From positions 1,054,001 through 1,118,000 of the forward strand of contig NZ_CP035382.1 of assembly GCF_006874705.1 (NCBI RefSeq): a DNA stretch of 64,000 nucleotides. Reading direction: 5' to 3'. The notes beneath the pieces were generated by a model that was not told where the DNA came from, searched no databases, and worked only from the letters and a program-made list of their open reading frames with translations. The DNA is from Leclercia adecarboxylata (lineage in GTDB: Bacteria; Pseudomonadota; Gammaproteobacteria; Enterobacterales; Enterobacteriaceae). A program made the translations under genes and the position numbers. Numbering within the stretch: position 1 is the first letter of the stretch; each line of letters opens with the position of its first letter. Below are positions 1 through 9,319 of this stretch, one piece after another.

Positions 1-233
1 TTGGCCGCGTGGCGCCCCACGGCAAAGAGTGGAAATGGATGATGGAAGCGGTGCTGGGCGTTCCAGCTCGTCGCACGCACCTGTTCGAGCTTGATTCAGT
101 ACGGCGCAATACCTTCCCTTACCGCTGCCAGTGCCAGCAGCACCAGCTCACCGTGCGTCGCCATAACCGGGTGGTGCGCGGCGAAGTCACCTACCGCTGC
201 GTGAAGTGCGGCGAACCCCTTATTGCGGAGTAA
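1..233 (+). CDS. sprT: SprT family zinc metalloprotease-like protein, C-terminal part (5' cut by window edge)
   Basis: This is the last ~77 codons of a SprT-like protein; the reading frame is open to the window edge, so the true start lies outside. The visible part begins [10 protein letters not shown], the stretch that follows the HExxH zinc motif in E. coli SprT, and carries a Cys pattern (CQC ... CVKC) typical of the SprT-like C-terminal zinc ribbon. The catalytic HExxH itself is not in view. The next gene is endA, the E. coli order. Function in bacteria is poorly defined; the family is metalloprotease-like by motif. Confidence 0.9.
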   Translation, partial: GRVAPHGKEWKWMMEAVLGVPARRTHLFELDSVRRNTFPYRCQCQQHQLTVRRHNRVVRGEVTYRCVKCGEPLIAE

Positions 234-327
234 GCGGCAGAATTATCAGGAACATTCCTGCTCTACCTGATTGCATACAGGAACAACTTTCGTTACGTTG
301 CGGGCTCGTTTTGACACGGAGTTCACG

Positions 328-1035
328 ATGTCCCGTAATTTCTCTCTCGCGGTCGCGTTTCTGACGACCGCGTTCTCAGGCCATGCGCTGGCCGAAGGTA
401 TCCACAGCTTTTCTCGGGCAAAAGCCGCAGGCGTGAAGGTCAATGCTGACGTCGCGGGCGATTTTTACTGTGGCTGCAAAATTAACTGGCAGGGCAAAAA
501 AGGGGTCGTGGATCTGGCCTCCTGCGGCTACAAAGTGCGTAAAAATGAGAACCGCGCCAGCCGTATCGAATGGGAACATGTGGTCCCGGCCTGGCAGTTT
601 GGCCACCAGCGTCAGTGCTGGCAGGATGGCGGGCGTAAAAACTGCGCCAAAGACCCGGTCTATCGCCAGATAGAGAGCGATATGCATAACCTGCAACCCG
701 CCGTGGGCGAAGTGAATGGCGATCGCGGCAACTTTATGTACAGCCAGTGGAACGGCGGTGAAGGCCAGTATGGTCAGTGTGCGATGAAGGTGGATTTCAA
801 AGAGAAGCTCGCCGAACCGCCAGCCCGCGCCCGGGGCAGCATCGCCCGCACCTACTTCTATATGCGCGATCGCTATGACCTCAATCTCTCCCGCCAGCAA
901 ACCCAGCTCTTTAACGCCTGGGATAAACTCTATCCGGTGACCGCCTGGGAGTGCCAGCGCGATGAGCGCATTGCCAAAGTGCAGGGGAATCACAACCCGT
1001 ACGTCCAGCGCGCTTGCCAGGCGCAAAAGAGCTAA
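328..1035 (+). CDS. endA: Endonuclease I, periplasmic
   Basis: A 235-residue secreted nuclease that cuts double-stranded DNA at many sequences in the periplasm. I chose the ATG at 328, not the upstream in-frame ATG at 271, because it starts a clear signal peptide (about residues 1-22, ending HALA) and gives the E. coli length. The beta-beta-alpha-metal nuclease signature is visible: EWEHVVPAW (81-89, general base H84) and [19 protein letters not shown] (118-136) with the metal-binding Asn. Several Cys residues fit periplasmic disulfides. It lies between sprT and rsmE as in E. coli. Confidence 0.96.
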   Translation: MSRNFSLAVAFLTTAFSGHALAEGIHSFSRAKAAGVKVNADVAGDFYCGCKINWQGKKGVVDLASCGYKVRKNENRASRIEWEHVVPAWQFGHQRQCWQDGGRKNCAKDPVYRQIESDMHNLQPAVGEVNGDRGNFMYSQWNGGEGQYGQCAMKVDFKEKLAEPPARARGSIARTYFYMRDRYDLNLSRQQTQLFNAWDKLYPVTAWECQRDERIAKVQGNHNPYVQRACQAQKS

Positions 1036-1079
1036 CCTACACTAGCGGCAATTGTTTCTTTGCGTACCCCTCACTCTCA

Positions 1080-1102
1080 CCCTCTTCCCACAGGGAAGAG
1101 AG
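1080..1102. repeat. Short intergenic palindrome of the CTCTyCCC/GGGrAGAG family
   Basis: Stem CTCTTCCC (1082-1089), loop ACA, stem GGGAAGAG (1093-1100), between endA and rsmE. Similar palindromes occur at 16731-16755, 56176-56200 and 62799-62821, all just after a stop codon. It has no T-tract, so it looks like a dispersed intergenic repeat, not a standard terminator. Confidence 0.6.
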
Positions 1103-1146
1103 AACAGAATGTGCAAGGGACTCAGCTCTTGATGGACTTCTTAACT

Positions 1147-1878
1147 ATGCGTGTTCCTCGTATTTATCATCCCGAAATGATTGTCGCAGGCAGTGAAATT
1201 GCCCTCTCTGAAGAGGCGGCCAACCACGTTGGCCGCGTGCTGCGCATGGGCGCAGGTCAGGCGATTCAGCTGTTTGATGGTTCAAACCAGGTGTTTGAGG
1301 CACAAATCACCCGCGCCGATAAAAAAAGCGTGCAGGTGAGTATCTTGCGTGGCGAAATCGACGATCGTGAATCGCCGCTGCATATTCACTTAGGCCAGGT
1401 GATGTCGCGCGGCGAAAAAATGGAATTCACTATCCAGAAATCGATCGAACTGGGTGTAAGCCTCATTACGCCACTTTTTTCTGAACGCTGCGGCGTTAAA
1501 CTGGATGCTGAACGTCTGAATAAGAAGCTCCAGCAGTGGCAGAAGATCGCCGTTGCCGCCTGTGAACAGTGTGGCCGCAATCGCGTCCCGGAGATCCGCC
1601 CGGCAATGGATCTTGAAGCCTGGTGTGCGGAAGAGGAACAGGGTCTGAAGCTCAACCTGCATCCTCGCGCCAGCGCCAGCATCAACACCCTGCCGCTGCC
1701 GGTTGAACGCGTGCGGCTGTTGATTGGCCCGGAAGGAGGCCTGTCGGCGGATGAGATCGCCATGACCGCACGCTACCAGTTTACTGATATTCTGTTAGGA
1801 CCCCGCGTTCTGCGTACTGAGACCACCGCGCTAACCGCCATTACCGCCCTGCAGGTGCGTTTTGGCGATTTAGGTTGA
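1147..1878 (+). CDS. rsmE: 16S rRNA (uracil-1498-N3)-methyltransferase
   Basis: Methylates N3 of U1498 in 16S rRNA on the assembled 30S subunit, using S-adenosylmethionine. The ATG at 1147 (MRVPRIYHP) gives 243 residues, the E. coli length; the ATG at 1060 would add an unconserved extension. A PUA-like RNA-binding N-terminus (about 1-70) is followed by a SPOUT knot domain with LIGPEGGLS (about 193-201) and [10 protein letters not shown] near residue 220, which form the cofactor-binding knot. gshB follows after 19 bases, so they probably share a transcript. Confidence 0.97.
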   Translation: MRVPRIYHPEMIVAGSEIALSEEAANHVGRVLRMGAGQAIQLFDGSNQVFEAQITRADKKSVQVSILRGEIDDRESPLHIHLGQVMSRGEKMEFTIQKSIELGVSLITPLFSERCGVKLDAERLNKKLQQWQKIAVAACEQCGRNRVPEIRPAMDLEAWCAEEEQGLKLNLHPRASASINTLPLPVERVRLLIGPEGGLSADEIAMTARYQFTDILLGPRVLRTETTALTAITALQVRFGDLG

Positions 1879-1897
1879 AGCATTAACGGAGAAGACA

Positions 1898-2845
1898 ATG
1901 ATTAAGCTCGGCATCGTGATGGATCCCATCACAAGCATCAATATCAAGAAAGATTCCAGCTTCGCTATGCTGCTGGAAGCGCAACGTCGCGGCTATCAGC
2001 TCCACTATATGGAGATGAGCGACCTGTATCTGATTAACGGCGAAGCCCGTGCGCGCACCCGCATCGTCAACGTCGAGCAGAATTACGATAAATGGTACGA
2101 ATTCGGCTCCGATCAGGATCTGCCCCTCGCCGAACTCGACGTCATCCTGATGCGTAAAGATCCGCCGTTCGACACCGAATACATCTACTGCACCTATATC
2201 CTTGAGCGTGCAGAAGAGAAAGGGACGCTGATCGTCAACAAACCGCAGAGCCTGCGCGACTGCAACGAGAAGCTCTACACCGCCTGGTTCTCCGACCTGA
2301 CGCCAGAGACGCTGGTGACGCGCAGCAAAACGCAGCTGAAAGCCTTCTGGCAGAAACACGGCGATATCATCCTGAAACCGCTGGACGGCATGGGCGGTGC
2401 GTCTATCTTCCGCGTTAAAGAGGGCGACCCGAACCTCGGCGTGATCGCCGAAACCCTGACCGAGCATGGCTCCCGCTACTGCATGGCGCAGAACTATATC
2501 CCGGCGATTGTCGACGGCGACAAGCGCGTGCTGGTGGTGGATGGTGAGCCGGTGCCGTACTGCCTGGCGCGTATCCCACAGGGCGGCGAAACCCGTGGTA
2601 ACCTGGCGGCCGGTGGCCGTGGCGAACCGCGTCCGCTGACCGAAAGCGACTGGGAAATTGCCCGCCGCGTCGGCCCGATGTTAAAAGCCAAAGGGCTGAT
2701 CTTTGTTGGCCTCGACATCATTGGCGATCGCCTGACGGAAGTGAACGTTACCAGCCCGACCTGTATTCGCGAAATCGAAGCCGTGTTCCCGGTATCTATT
2801 ACCGGCATGCTGATGGATGCGATCGAAAAACGTCTGAAGCAGTAA
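1898..2845 (+). CDS. gshB: Glutathione synthetase
   Basis: Joins gamma-glutamylcysteine and glycine with ATP, the second step of glutathione synthesis, in the cytoplasm. At 315 residues it has the E. coli length. ATP-grasp features are visible: [12 protein letters not shown] (about 161-172) for nucleotide binding, the flexible [16 protein letters not shown] loop (about 226-241) and EVNVTSPT near 282 for metal binding. A good ribosome site (GGAGAA) precedes the ATG. It follows rsmE closely and precedes yqgE, the order in E. coli. Confidence 0.98.
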   Translation: MIKLGIVMDPITSINIKKDSSFAMLLEAQRRGYQLHYMEMSDLYLINGEARARTRIVNVEQNYDKWYEFGSDQDLPLAELDVILMRKDPPFDTEYIYCTYILERAEEKGTLIVNKPQSLRDCNEKLYTAWFSDLTPETLVTRSKTQLKAFWQKHGDIILKPLDGMGGASIFRVKEGDPNLGVIAETLTEHGSRYCMAQNYIPAIVDGDKRVLVVDGEPVPYCLARIPQGGETRGNLAAGGRGEPRPLTESDWEIARRVGPMLKAKGLIFVGLDIIGDRLTEVNVTSPTCIREIEAVFPVSITGMLMDAIEKRLKQ

Positions 2846-2936
2846 TAACCCAGCCAATACTGTTAGTGACAGCATTCAGGTTTGTACGCATACTGGGTGC
2901 TGTCGCTTTTTAAACCAGGAAACAGAACCTCTGACA

Positions 2937-3497
2937 ATGAATTTACAGCATCACTTTCTTATTGCCATGCCTGCTCTCCAGGATCCGATTTTCCGTCGTG
3001 CGGTCGTTTACATCTGCGAGTACAGCGAAGATGGCGCGATGGGTATTATCATCAATAAACCGCTGGAAAATCTGTCTGTTGAAGGCATTCTGGACAAATT
3101 AAAAATTTCCCAGGACGAACGAGTTCCAGAAATTCGTCTCGACAAACCGGTGATGCTGGGCGGCCCGCTGGCGGAAGATCGCGGCTTTATTCTGCATACG
3201 CCGCCAGGTTTTTCCTCCAGTATCCGTATCTCTGACAACACCGTGATCACCACCTCCCGCGACGTGCTGGAAACCCTGGGCACGGAAAAGCAGCCAGCCG
3301 ATGTGCTGGTGGCGCTTGGCTACTCCTCATGGGAAAAAGGCCAGCTTGAGCAGGAGATCCTGGATAACGCCTGGCTGACGGCCCCGGCAGATTTAAACAT
3401 CCTGTTTAAAACGCCTATCGCCGATCGCTGGCGTGATGCGGCTAAGCTGATTGGCATTGATATCCAGACCATGCCTGGCGTAGCGGGGCATGCCTGA
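2937..3497 (+). CDS. yqgE: YqgE/AlgH family protein (UPF0301)
   Basis: A 186-residue protein of the DUF179/AlgH family. The family's conserved N-terminus is present ([19 protein letters not shown], then [11 protein letters not shown]). Its biochemical role is not established. Its stop overlaps the start of ruvX by one base (TGATG), so the two are translationally coupled; the pair is linked in most gamma-proteobacteria. There is no signal peptide or membrane segment, so it is probably cytoplasmic. Confidence 0.95.
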   Translation: MNLQHHFLIAMPALQDPIFRRAVVYICEYSEDGAMGIIINKPLENLSVEGILDKLKISQDERVPEIRLDKPVMLGGPLAEDRGFILHTPPGFSSSIRISDNTVITTSRDVLETLGTEKQPADVLVALGYSSWEKGQLEQEILDNAWLTAPADLNILFKTPIADRWRDAAKLIGIDIQTMPGVAGHA

Positions 3498-3913
3498 TGA
3501 GCGGCACGCTTCTCGCGTTTGATTTCGGCACCAAAAGTATCGGCGTGGCGATCGGCCAGCGCATCACCGGCACCGCCCGTCCGCTGACGGCGCTGAAGGC
3601 GCAAAACGGCACGCCGGACTGGAACCTGATTGAGCGTCTGCTGAAAGAGTGGCAGCCGGAGGTAGTGATTGTCGGGCTGCCGCTGAATATGGATGGCACC
3701 GAACAGCCATTGACTGCACGCGCACGCAATTTTGCCAATAAAATTCATGGCCGTTTTGGCGTGGCGATTAAGCTGCACGATGAACGACTGAGCACGGTAG
3801 AAGCCCGCGCCGGCCTGTTTGAGCACGGCGGTTTTCGCGCGCTCACTAAAGGCAGCGTCGATTCCGCCTCGGCGGTGATTATCCTCGAAAGCTTCTTCGA
3901 GCAGGGTTACTGA
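3497..3913 (+). CDS. ruvX: Putative pre-16S rRNA nuclease / Holliday junction resolvase-like protein YqgF
   Basis: A 138-residue RNase H-fold protein. [17 protein letters not shown] near the N-terminus carries the first catalytic Asp, and DERLSTVEA (about 95-103) carries the conserved acidic/Arg motif of the YqgF family. In E. coli it is linked to processing the 5' end of 16S rRNA; resolvase activity was the older proposal. The start overlaps the yqgE stop by one base. Downstream lies a convergent IclR gene absent from this position in E. coli. Confidence 0.95.
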   Translation: MSGTLLAFDFGTKSIGVAIGQRITGTARPLTALKAQNGTPDWNLIERLLKEWQPEVVIVGLPLNMDGTEQPLTARARNFANKIHGRFGVAIKLHDERLSTVEARAGLFEHGGFRALTKGSVDSASAVIILESFFEQGY

Positions 3914-3923
3914 TCCCCTTCCC

Positions 3924-3945
3924 TTTGCCCGGTACGCCGGGCAAA
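3924..3945. terminator. Convergent-gene hairpin between ruvX and the IclR gene
   Basis: TTTGCCCGG-TACG-CCGGGCAAA forms a perfect stem between the two converging stop codons. There is no long U-tract on either strand, so termination is plausible from position but not strongly supported. Confidence 0.4.
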
Positions 3946-3951
3946 TACCCC

Positions 3952-4641
3952 TTACTCTTCCAGCAACGTGGCGTTGAGCGCCGTCAGCTCAGCCAGACGC
4001 GTGCGGACATGCTCATCCTCAACATTCCACATACCGGCAAAGGCCAGCGCGGCATGATGCACGCCCACGGGTATAGCCATCGACACTTCGCCGTCATCAT
4101 GGTGCCAGACCACATGCCCCTGCTGACGCTGCTGCGCCACATGCGGGGCAAGGTTTTGCCACTGCTCGGGCGTAAAGCGCGGTATCAGCGCCTCGTCCGT
4201 CTCACTCGCCAGCAGCGACATGCCTATCACTGATTGCCAGGCAGGCAGCATGTGGAAACCGGCCAGCGCCTGGGTGGTCTGGCTGCCGGGCACGGAGTGC
4301 CAGATATAGATCACCTGATCCTCCCACAGCACGCCCAGCGCCACCACGATATCGCGTGGCGCATTGCGTTCCAGCCGGGGCAAGGCACGGGAGAAGAGCT
4401 CGGAGCCGCGAATTGACTGGGCCGCCAGGGCATGAATGCCGGGACCAGGCAGGTAGCGTCGGTGCTCGTCTTGCATGGTCAGGCCAATAGAGGCCATGGT
4501 CATCAGCAAACGGTTCACACGGGTGGTGTTGATCCCCATTAGCCGCGCAAGTTCACGACAGCCGATGGCGCGGCCGCTGGAAACCAGATATTGCAGACAG
4601 CGAATGCCGTCGATAAGACTTTGGTTCGGTTGTGATGACAT
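3952..4641 (-). CDS. IclR family transcriptional regulator
   Basis: A 229-residue regulator. The start at 4641 (MSSQPNQ) places the helix-turn-helix at about 10-60 (GCRELARLMGINTTRVNRLL), typical for IclR; an in-frame start at 4662 would add seven residues. The rest matches the IclR effector-binding domain (around GSELFSRALPRL and GVLWEDQVIYIW). No metabolic gene sits beside it: the neighbours are ruvX (convergent) and yggR (same strand, 86 bases upstream). Its target and ligand cannot be told from this window. I do not recall it at this place in E. coli K-12. Confidence 0.85.
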   Translation of the reverse strand: MSSQPNQSLIDGIRCLQYLVSSGRAIGCRELARLMGINTTRVNRLLMTMASIGLTMQDEHRRYLPGPGIHALAAQSIRGSELFSRALPRLERNAPRDIVVALGVLWEDQVIYIWHSVPGSQTTQALAGFHMLPAWQSVIGMSLLASETDEALIPRFTPEQWQNLAPHVAQQRQQGHVVWHHDDGEVSMAIPVGVHHAALAFAGMWNVEDEHVRTRLAELTALNATLLEE

Positions 4642-4727
4642 AGCCGCTTTCAAGGTGTGCAATCAGAGGCTCGATTTTACCGCCCATGGAGAAGGATACA
4701 AGGCCGCGAAATTCATTCTCTGCCGTA

Positions 4728-5705
4728 TTAAAGCCGCCCCTGTGCCCTGCGTTCAGCACGGCTCTGCTCAAAGTTCTGCATCCCTGCCTGCAACCCGGTC
4801 TGGATCACGCCGGGCAGTTGCCAGGTTTTACCTTCGCGGATCAAATTGGCCGCCGCAGGGGTGTTAACCAGGAGCTCGAACAGCGCGACGCGTCCCTGCT
4901 GGTTATCCCTTTCGAGCTTTTGCGCCAGCACCGCCCGCAGGCTGCCGGCCAGCTGCTTACGTACCGGCTCTTTCTCCTCGGCCGGGAAGGCATCCACCAG
5001 CCGCTCTATCGCCTGGGCGGCCCCCCGGGTATGCAGGGTCGCCAGCACCAGATGTCCGGTCTCTGCGGCGGTGAGCGCAAGGCGGATCGTTTCGCTGTCG
5101 CGCAGTTCGCCTAACAGGATCACGTCAGGATCTTCACGCAGCGCAGCCCGAAGCCCATCGGCAAAAGAGGGGCAATGCAGGCCAATCTCCCGCTGCTGCA
5201 CCAGACAACGCTTGCTCTGATGGATAAACTCCACCGGATCTTCCAGGGTCAGGATATGACCGTCGCTGTGGTGATTGAGAAAGTCGACCATGGCCGCAAG
5301 CGTGGTGGATTTACCGCTGCCGGTGGCCCCGGTTACCAGAATCAGCCCGTTATCGCTGGTGAGCAGCTCGGGGATCGCTCGCGGCGTGTCCAGGGTACAC
5401 AGCTGAGGGCAATTTTCGGGCAACAGCCGGAGCGCCAGCGAACACCCTTGCGTATGGGCGAAGGCGCTGGCCCGCAGCCGGTGGTGCTTCAGTGTAACGG
5501 CAAAGTCCACCTGCCCCTGGGCGCACCATGCCCCCTGCTGTTCGTCGCTGAGCCAGCGTTTGAGCAGCATCACCACATCCGGCCCCGGAAAAGGGGCGAA
5601 TTCCATTTCTCCTCGCCGCCGCCAGCGCGGTGGTGCGTTACTGCACAGGTGTAGATCCGACACGTTATGCTTTACACTAAGGGCCACAATTTCTTCCATA
5701 TCCAT
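4728..5705 (-). CDS. yggR: PilT-like secretion/pilus retraction ATPase YggR
   Basis: A 325-residue member of the type II/IV secretion ATPase family, closest to PilT (type IV pilus retraction). Walker A is GATGSGKST (126-134), the Asp box TLEDPVEF (153-160), Walker B with DVILLGELRD (194-203), and the His box GHLVLATLHT (217-226). No other pilus genes are in the window, so a partner must be elsewhere or the protein acts alone, as in E. coli where its role is unknown. It diverges from yggS with only 17 bases between the starts, so their promoters overlap the coding ends. Confidence 0.94.
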   Translation of the reverse strand: MDMEEIVALSVKHNVSDLHLCSNAPPRWRRRGEMEFAPFPGPDVVMLLKRWLSDEQQGAWCAQGQVDFAVTLKHHRLRASAFAHTQGCSLALRLLPENCPQLCTLDTPRAIPELLTSDNGLILVTGATGSGKSTTLAAMVDFLNHHSDGHILTLEDPVEFIHQSKRCLVQQREIGLHCPSFADGLRAALREDPDVILLGELRDSETIRLALTAAETGHLVLATLHTRGAAQAIERLVDAFPAEEKEPVRKQLAGSLRAVLAQKLERDNQQGRVALFELLVNTPAAANLIREGKTWQLPGVIQTGLQAGMQNFEQSRAERRAQGRL

Positions 5706-5722
5706 TTAATGATCCTCGGAAA

Positions 5723-6421
5723 ATGAACGACATTGCGCATAACCTGGCACAGGTCAGGGACAAAATCTCAGCCGCGGCAACAGTTTGCGGCCGTAGTTCA
5801 GAAGAAGTTACGTTGCTTGCAGTCAGTAAAACCAAGCCTGCGAGCGCCATCGCAGAAGCGATCGATGCAGGCCAGCGCATGTTCGGTGAAAACTACGTGC
5901 AGGAAGGGGTGGAAAAAATCCGCCATTTCCGGGAAAAAGGCACCGCGGATCTGCAGTGGCACTTTATCGGGCCATTACAGTCGAACAAAAGCCGGCTGGT
6001 GGCGGAGCATTTTGACTGGTGTCATACGGTGGATCGTCTGCGTATCGCCAGCCGTCTGAGCGAGCAGCGCCCGGCAGAGATGCCACCGCTTAACGTGCTG
6101 ATTCAAATCAACATTAGCGATGAAAACAGCAAGTCAGGTATTGCTCTGGAGGAACTGGAACAACTGGCGGATCAGGTGGCGATGCTGCCTGGCCTCAGGC
6201 TTCGCGGGTTAATGGCGATCCCGGCCCCGGAGTCAGATTACGACAGGCAGTTTGCCGTCGCCCGGCAAATGGCTGTAGCATTTGAGGCGCTTAAAACACG
6301 CTTCCCAACGGTCGACACGCTTTCACTGGGCATGACGGACGATATGGCTGCCGCGATTGCGGCTGGCAGCACCATGGTGCGCATCGGCACAGCAATTTTC
6401 GGTGCGCGCGATTACACCTAA
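5723..6421 (+). CDS. yggS: Pyridoxal phosphate homeostasis protein YggS
   Basis: A 232-residue single-domain PLP-binding protein with the alanine-racemase-like barrel fold. The PLP lysine is K36 in LLAVSKTKPA, as in the COG0325 family. It carries PLP and affects vitamin B6 and amino acid balance; no catalytic reaction is established. It heads the run yggS-yggT-yggU-rdgB-hemW, whose spacings (24 bases, then overlaps or short gaps) indicate an operon. Confidence 0.97.
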   Translation: MNDIAHNLAQVRDKISAAATVCGRSSEEVTLLAVSKTKPASAIAEAIDAGQRMFGENYVQEGVEKIRHFREKGTADLQWHFIGPLQSNKSRLVAEHFDWCHTVDRLRIASRLSEQRPAEMPPLNVLIQINISDENSKSGIALEELEQLADQVAMLPGLRLRGLMAIPAPESDYDRQFAVARQMAVAFEALKTRFPTVDTLSLGMTDDMAAAIAAGSTMVRIGTAIFGARDYT

Positions 6422-6445
6422 TAATAAGGAAACCTGAGGAACGCC

Positions 6446-7012
6446 ATGAAGACGTTGACCTTCCTGCTCTCAACCGTCATTGAACTGTATACGATGGTGC
6501 TTTTGTTGCGCGTCTGGATGCAGTGGGCCCGTTGTGATTTTTACAACCCCTTCTCACAGTTTGTCGTCAAAGTGACCCAGCCGATTATCGGGCCGCTGCG
6601 CCGGGTGATCCCGCCGATGGGCCCGATTGACAGCGCCTCTCTGCTGGTGGCGCTGATTTTGTGCGTGGTAAAAGCGATCGTGCTGTTTATGGTCATCACC
6701 TTCCAGCCGATCATCTGGATCGCGGCGGTGTTAATCCTGCTAAAAACGATCGGCCTGCTGGTGTTCTGGGTGCTAATGGTGATGGCGATCATGAGCTGGG
6801 TCAGCCGTGGTCGTAGCCCGGTAGAATATTCCCTTATTCAGCTTACCGAGCCGCTGCTGCGCCCGATCCGTAACCTGCTGCCTGCCATGGGCGGGATCGA
6901 CTTCTCCCCGATGATCCTCGTGCTGCTGCTGTACGTGATCAACATGGGTATCGCTGAGCTGCTGCAGTCCACGGGCAACATCCTGCTGCCGGGGCTGTGG
7001 ATGGCGTTATGA
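6446..7012 (+). CDS. yggT: YggT family inner membrane protein
   Basis: A 188-residue membrane protein with two tandem YGGT domains, each with hydrophobic segments and a conserved motif around the loops ([15 protein letters not shown] near 45 and [14 protein letters not shown] near 135). This internal duplication is normal for the family. It probably has four or more membrane segments. Function is not firmly known; links to osmotic or potassium balance exist in the literature. Its stop overlaps the yggU start (ATGA), so translation is coupled. Confidence 0.95.
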   Translation: MKTLTFLLSTVIELYTMVLLLRVWMQWARCDFYNPFSQFVVKVTQPIIGPLRRVIPPMGPIDSASLLVALILCVVKAIVLFMVITFQPIIWIAAVLILLKTIGLLVFWVLMVMAIMSWVSRGRSPVEYSLIQLTEPLLRPIRNLLPAMGGIDFSPMILVLLLYVINMGIAELLQSTGNILLPGLWMAL

Positions 7013-7305
7013 GTGCTGTCAGCACCTGCGCCGACGGGCTGGTTTTACGGCTGTATATTCAGCCGAAAGCCAGCCGCGACACTATCATCGGGCTGCATGG
7101 CGACGAAGTAAAAGTCGCCATCACCGCCCCTCCTGTGGATGGCCAGGCCAATGCCCATCTGGTGAAGTATCTGGCAAAACAGTTTCGCGTCGCGAAAAGC
7201 CAGGTGCTGATCGAGAAGGGGGAACTGGGCCGCCACAAGCAGGTCAAAATTCTTAATCCGCAACAAATCCCGACGGAAGTCGCGGCTCTGATACAACAGG
7301 ATTAA
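7009..7305 (+). CDS. yggU: YggU, DUF167 family small protein
   Basis: A 98-residue alpha/beta protein of the DUF167 (UPF0235) family. The ATG at 7009 gives [11 protein letters not shown], aligning with the E. coli start, and overlaps the yggT stop as ATGA. The family core is visible in [20 protein letters not shown] and [12 protein letters not shown]. No enzymatic activity is known. It sits between yggT and rdgB as in related genera. Confidence 0.95.
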   Translation: MSAVSTCADGLVLRLYIQPKASRDTIIGLHGDEVKVAITAPPVDGQANAHLVKYLAKQFRVAKSQVLIEKGELGRHKQVKILNPQQIPTEVAALIQQD

Positions 7306-7308
7306 CAC

Positions 7309-7902
7309 ATGCAAAAAGTTGTTCTCGCTACCGGTAATGCCGGTAAGGTGCGCGAGCTGGCCTCGCTGTTAAATGATTTCGGTCTGGATGTGGTCGCGCA
7401 GACCGAGCTGGGCGTGGACTCGGCCGAAGAGACCGGCCTGACCTTTATCGAAAATGCCATTCTGAAGGCGCGCCACGCGGCGCAGGTGACCGGTCTGCCG
7501 GCCATTGCCGATGACTCCGGTCTGGCGGTGGACGTGCTTGGCGGTGCGCCAGGGATCTACTCCGCCCGCTATTCCGGCGTCGATGCCAGCGATCGGCAGA
7601 ACCTCGAAAAGCTGCTGGACGCGCTCAAGGATGTACCGGATGAGCAGCGCCAGGCGCAGTTCCACTGCGTGCTGGTCTATATGCGTCATGCCGAGGATCC
7701 TACCCCGATTGTCTGCCACGGCAGCTGGCCGGGTGTCATCGCCCGCGAGGCGGCAGGCAACGGCGGTTTTGGCTACGATCCTATTTTCTTTGTCCCGACC
7801 GAGGGCAAAACCGCTGCGGAACTGACCCGCGAAGAGAAAAGCGCGATCTCCCATCGTGGGCGCGCACTGAAACTGTTACTGGAAGCGTTACGTAATGGCT
7901 AA
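7309..7902 (+). CDS. rdgB: dITP/XTP pyrophosphatase (Ham1/RdgB)
   Basis: Hydrolyses deaminated purine nucleotides (dITP, XTP and their ribo forms) to monophosphates, keeping them out of DNA and RNA. At 197 residues it matches E. coli. The substrate-binding loop [10 protein letters not shown] (8-17), the metal/catalytic DDSGLAVD (68-75) and GGFGYDPIF (about 150) are all present. It overlaps hemW by 8 bases, so translation is coupled. Loss in E. coli makes cells depend on recombination. Confidence 0.98.
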   Translation: MQKVVLATGNAGKVRELASLLNDFGLDVVAQTELGVDSAEETGLTFIENAILKARHAAQVTGLPAIADDSGLAVDVLGGAPGIYSARYSGVDASDRQNLEKLLDALKDVPDEQRQAQFHCVLVYMRHAEDPTPIVCHGSWPGVIAREAAGNGGFGYDPIFFVPTEGKTAAELTREEKSAISHRGRALKLLLEALRNG

Positions 7903-9031
7903 TTTGCCACCTCTGAGTCTTTATATTCACATCCCGTGGTGCGTGCAGAAATGCCCGTACTGCGATTTCAATTCGCATGCGCTGAAAGGCGAAGTGCCTC
8001 ATGACGATTACGTTCAGCATCTGCTTGCCGATCTGGACGCCGACGTAGCTTACGCGCAGGGACGTGAAGTTAAGACTATCTTCATTGGTGGCGGTACGCC
8101 GAGCCTGCTCTCGGGCCCGGCGATGCAGACGCTGCTGGATGGCGTGCGTGCGCGCCTCAATCTGGCAGCGGATGCAGAAATTACCATGGAGGCCAATCCG
8201 GGTACGGTTGAGGCCGATCGATTTGTCGAGTATCAGCGTGCCGGTGTAAATCGGATCTCCATTGGGGTACAGAGCTTCAGCGAGCCGAAGTTAAAGCGTC
8301 TGGGGCGTATTCATGGCCCGGGTGAGGCAAAGCGCGCTGCACATCTGGCGACCGGGCTGGGCCTGCGCAGCTTTAACCTCGACCTGATGCACGGCCTGCC
8401 GGATCAGTCCCTGGAAGAAGCGCTGGACGATCTGCGCCAGGCCATCGAACTGAACCCGCCGCATCTCTCCTGGTATCAGCTGACCATTGAGCCGAACACG
8501 CTGTTTGGTTCGCGCCCGCCGGTGCTGCCTGATGATGACGCACTGTGGGATATTTTCGAGCAGGGCCATAGGCTTTTGACCGCCGCCGGGTATCAGCAGT
8601 ACGAAACCTCGGCCTACGCAAAGCCGGGCTACCAGTGTCAGCACAACCTGAACTACTGGCGTTTTGGCGACTACCTGGGGATTGGCTGCGGTGCCCACGG
8701 CAAAGTGACCTTCCCGGACGGTCGCATTCTGCGAACTGCCAAAACGCGCCATCCGCGTGGCTATATGGAAGGGCGCTATCTGGAGCGCAGCCATGACGTC
8801 GAGGCCGAAGATAAGCCGTTTGAGTTCTTTATGAACCGCTTCCGTCTGCTGGAAGCCGCGCCGCGAGCGGAGTTTGCGTTGTATACCGGGTTACCTGAAA
8901 CGGTGATTCGTCCTCAGCTGGATGAAGCCATCGCCAAAGGTTATCTGACCGAGTGCGAACACGACTGGCAGATCACTCAGCAGGGTAAATTGTTTCTCAA
9001 TTCCCTGCTGGAGCTGTTCCTTGCTGAGTAA
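7895..9031 (+). CDS. hemW: Heme chaperone HemW (radical SAM family)
   Basis: A 378-residue radical-SAM protein that binds heme and probably hands it to target proteins; formerly misnamed as oxygen-independent coproporphyrinogen oxidase. The cluster motif C-x3-C-x2-C is C16, C20, C23 in [12 protein letters not shown]. The SAM-binding glycine motif IGGGTPSLL is near 65. It is close to E. coli HemW along its full length. It ends the yggS operon, with a hairpin terminator just after the stop. Confidence 0.97.
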   Translation: MANLPPLSLYIHIPWCVQKCPYCDFNSHALKGEVPHDDYVQHLLADLDADVAYAQGREVKTIFIGGGTPSLLSGPAMQTLLDGVRARLNLAADAEITMEANPGTVEADRFVEYQRAGVNRISIGVQSFSEPKLKRLGRIHGPGEAKRAAHLATGLGLRSFNLDLMHGLPDQSLEEALDDLRQAIELNPPHLSWYQLTIEPNTLFGSRPPVLPDDDALWDIFEQGHRLLTAAGYQQYETSAYAKPGYQCQHNLNYWRFGDYLGIGCGAHGKVTFPDGRILRTAKTRHPRGYMEGRYLERSHDVEAEDKPFEFFMNRFRLLEAAPRAEFALYTGLPETVIRPQLDEAIAKGYLTECEHDWQITQQGKLFLNSLLELFLAE

Positions 9032-9038
9032 TTTTCGA

Positions 9039-9060
9039 TGCGCCTTCGGGCGCATTATTC
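9039..9060 (+). terminator. Terminator after hemW
   Basis: TGCGCC-TTCG-GGCGCA (9039-9054) is a stable UUCG-capped hairpin followed by TTATTC, eight bases after the hemW stop. Confidence 0.75.
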
Positions 9061-9210
9061 ATATATATCGGTAAAACCGACTATCCTGCACGATATTTTA
9101 ATCATAACCGGGCGCCTGCCGGATATTATTACTAAAACCATTAATCTCTCTCGTTTTATTTCTCCAATCCAGCGCACATTTTAATAATAAAGCACTACCC
9201 CAGCTGAAAA

Positions 9211-9263
9211 TTGTGATTATGATTGCGCCAGATGTACGACAACTTTGTAAATCTGTCATACAA
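9211..9263 (+). promoter_or_regulatory. Candidate operator region upstream of the TRAP transporter
   Basis: The 288-base gap between hemW and dctP is AT-rich. It contains TGTACGACAA (9233-9242) and TGTCATACAA (9254-9263), direct TGTnnnACAA-like repeats 21 bases apart (two helical turns), and a CRP-like half site TTGTGATTATGATTGCG starting at 9211. These could serve a dedicated regulator plus CRP. No regulator gene lies next to the transporter. This is pattern reading only. Confidence 0.35.
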
Positions 9264-9319
9264 ATAAGAGCATCGCGTAACGGAATTCATTCTGACATCT
9301 TTTAGCATGGAGCTTAATA

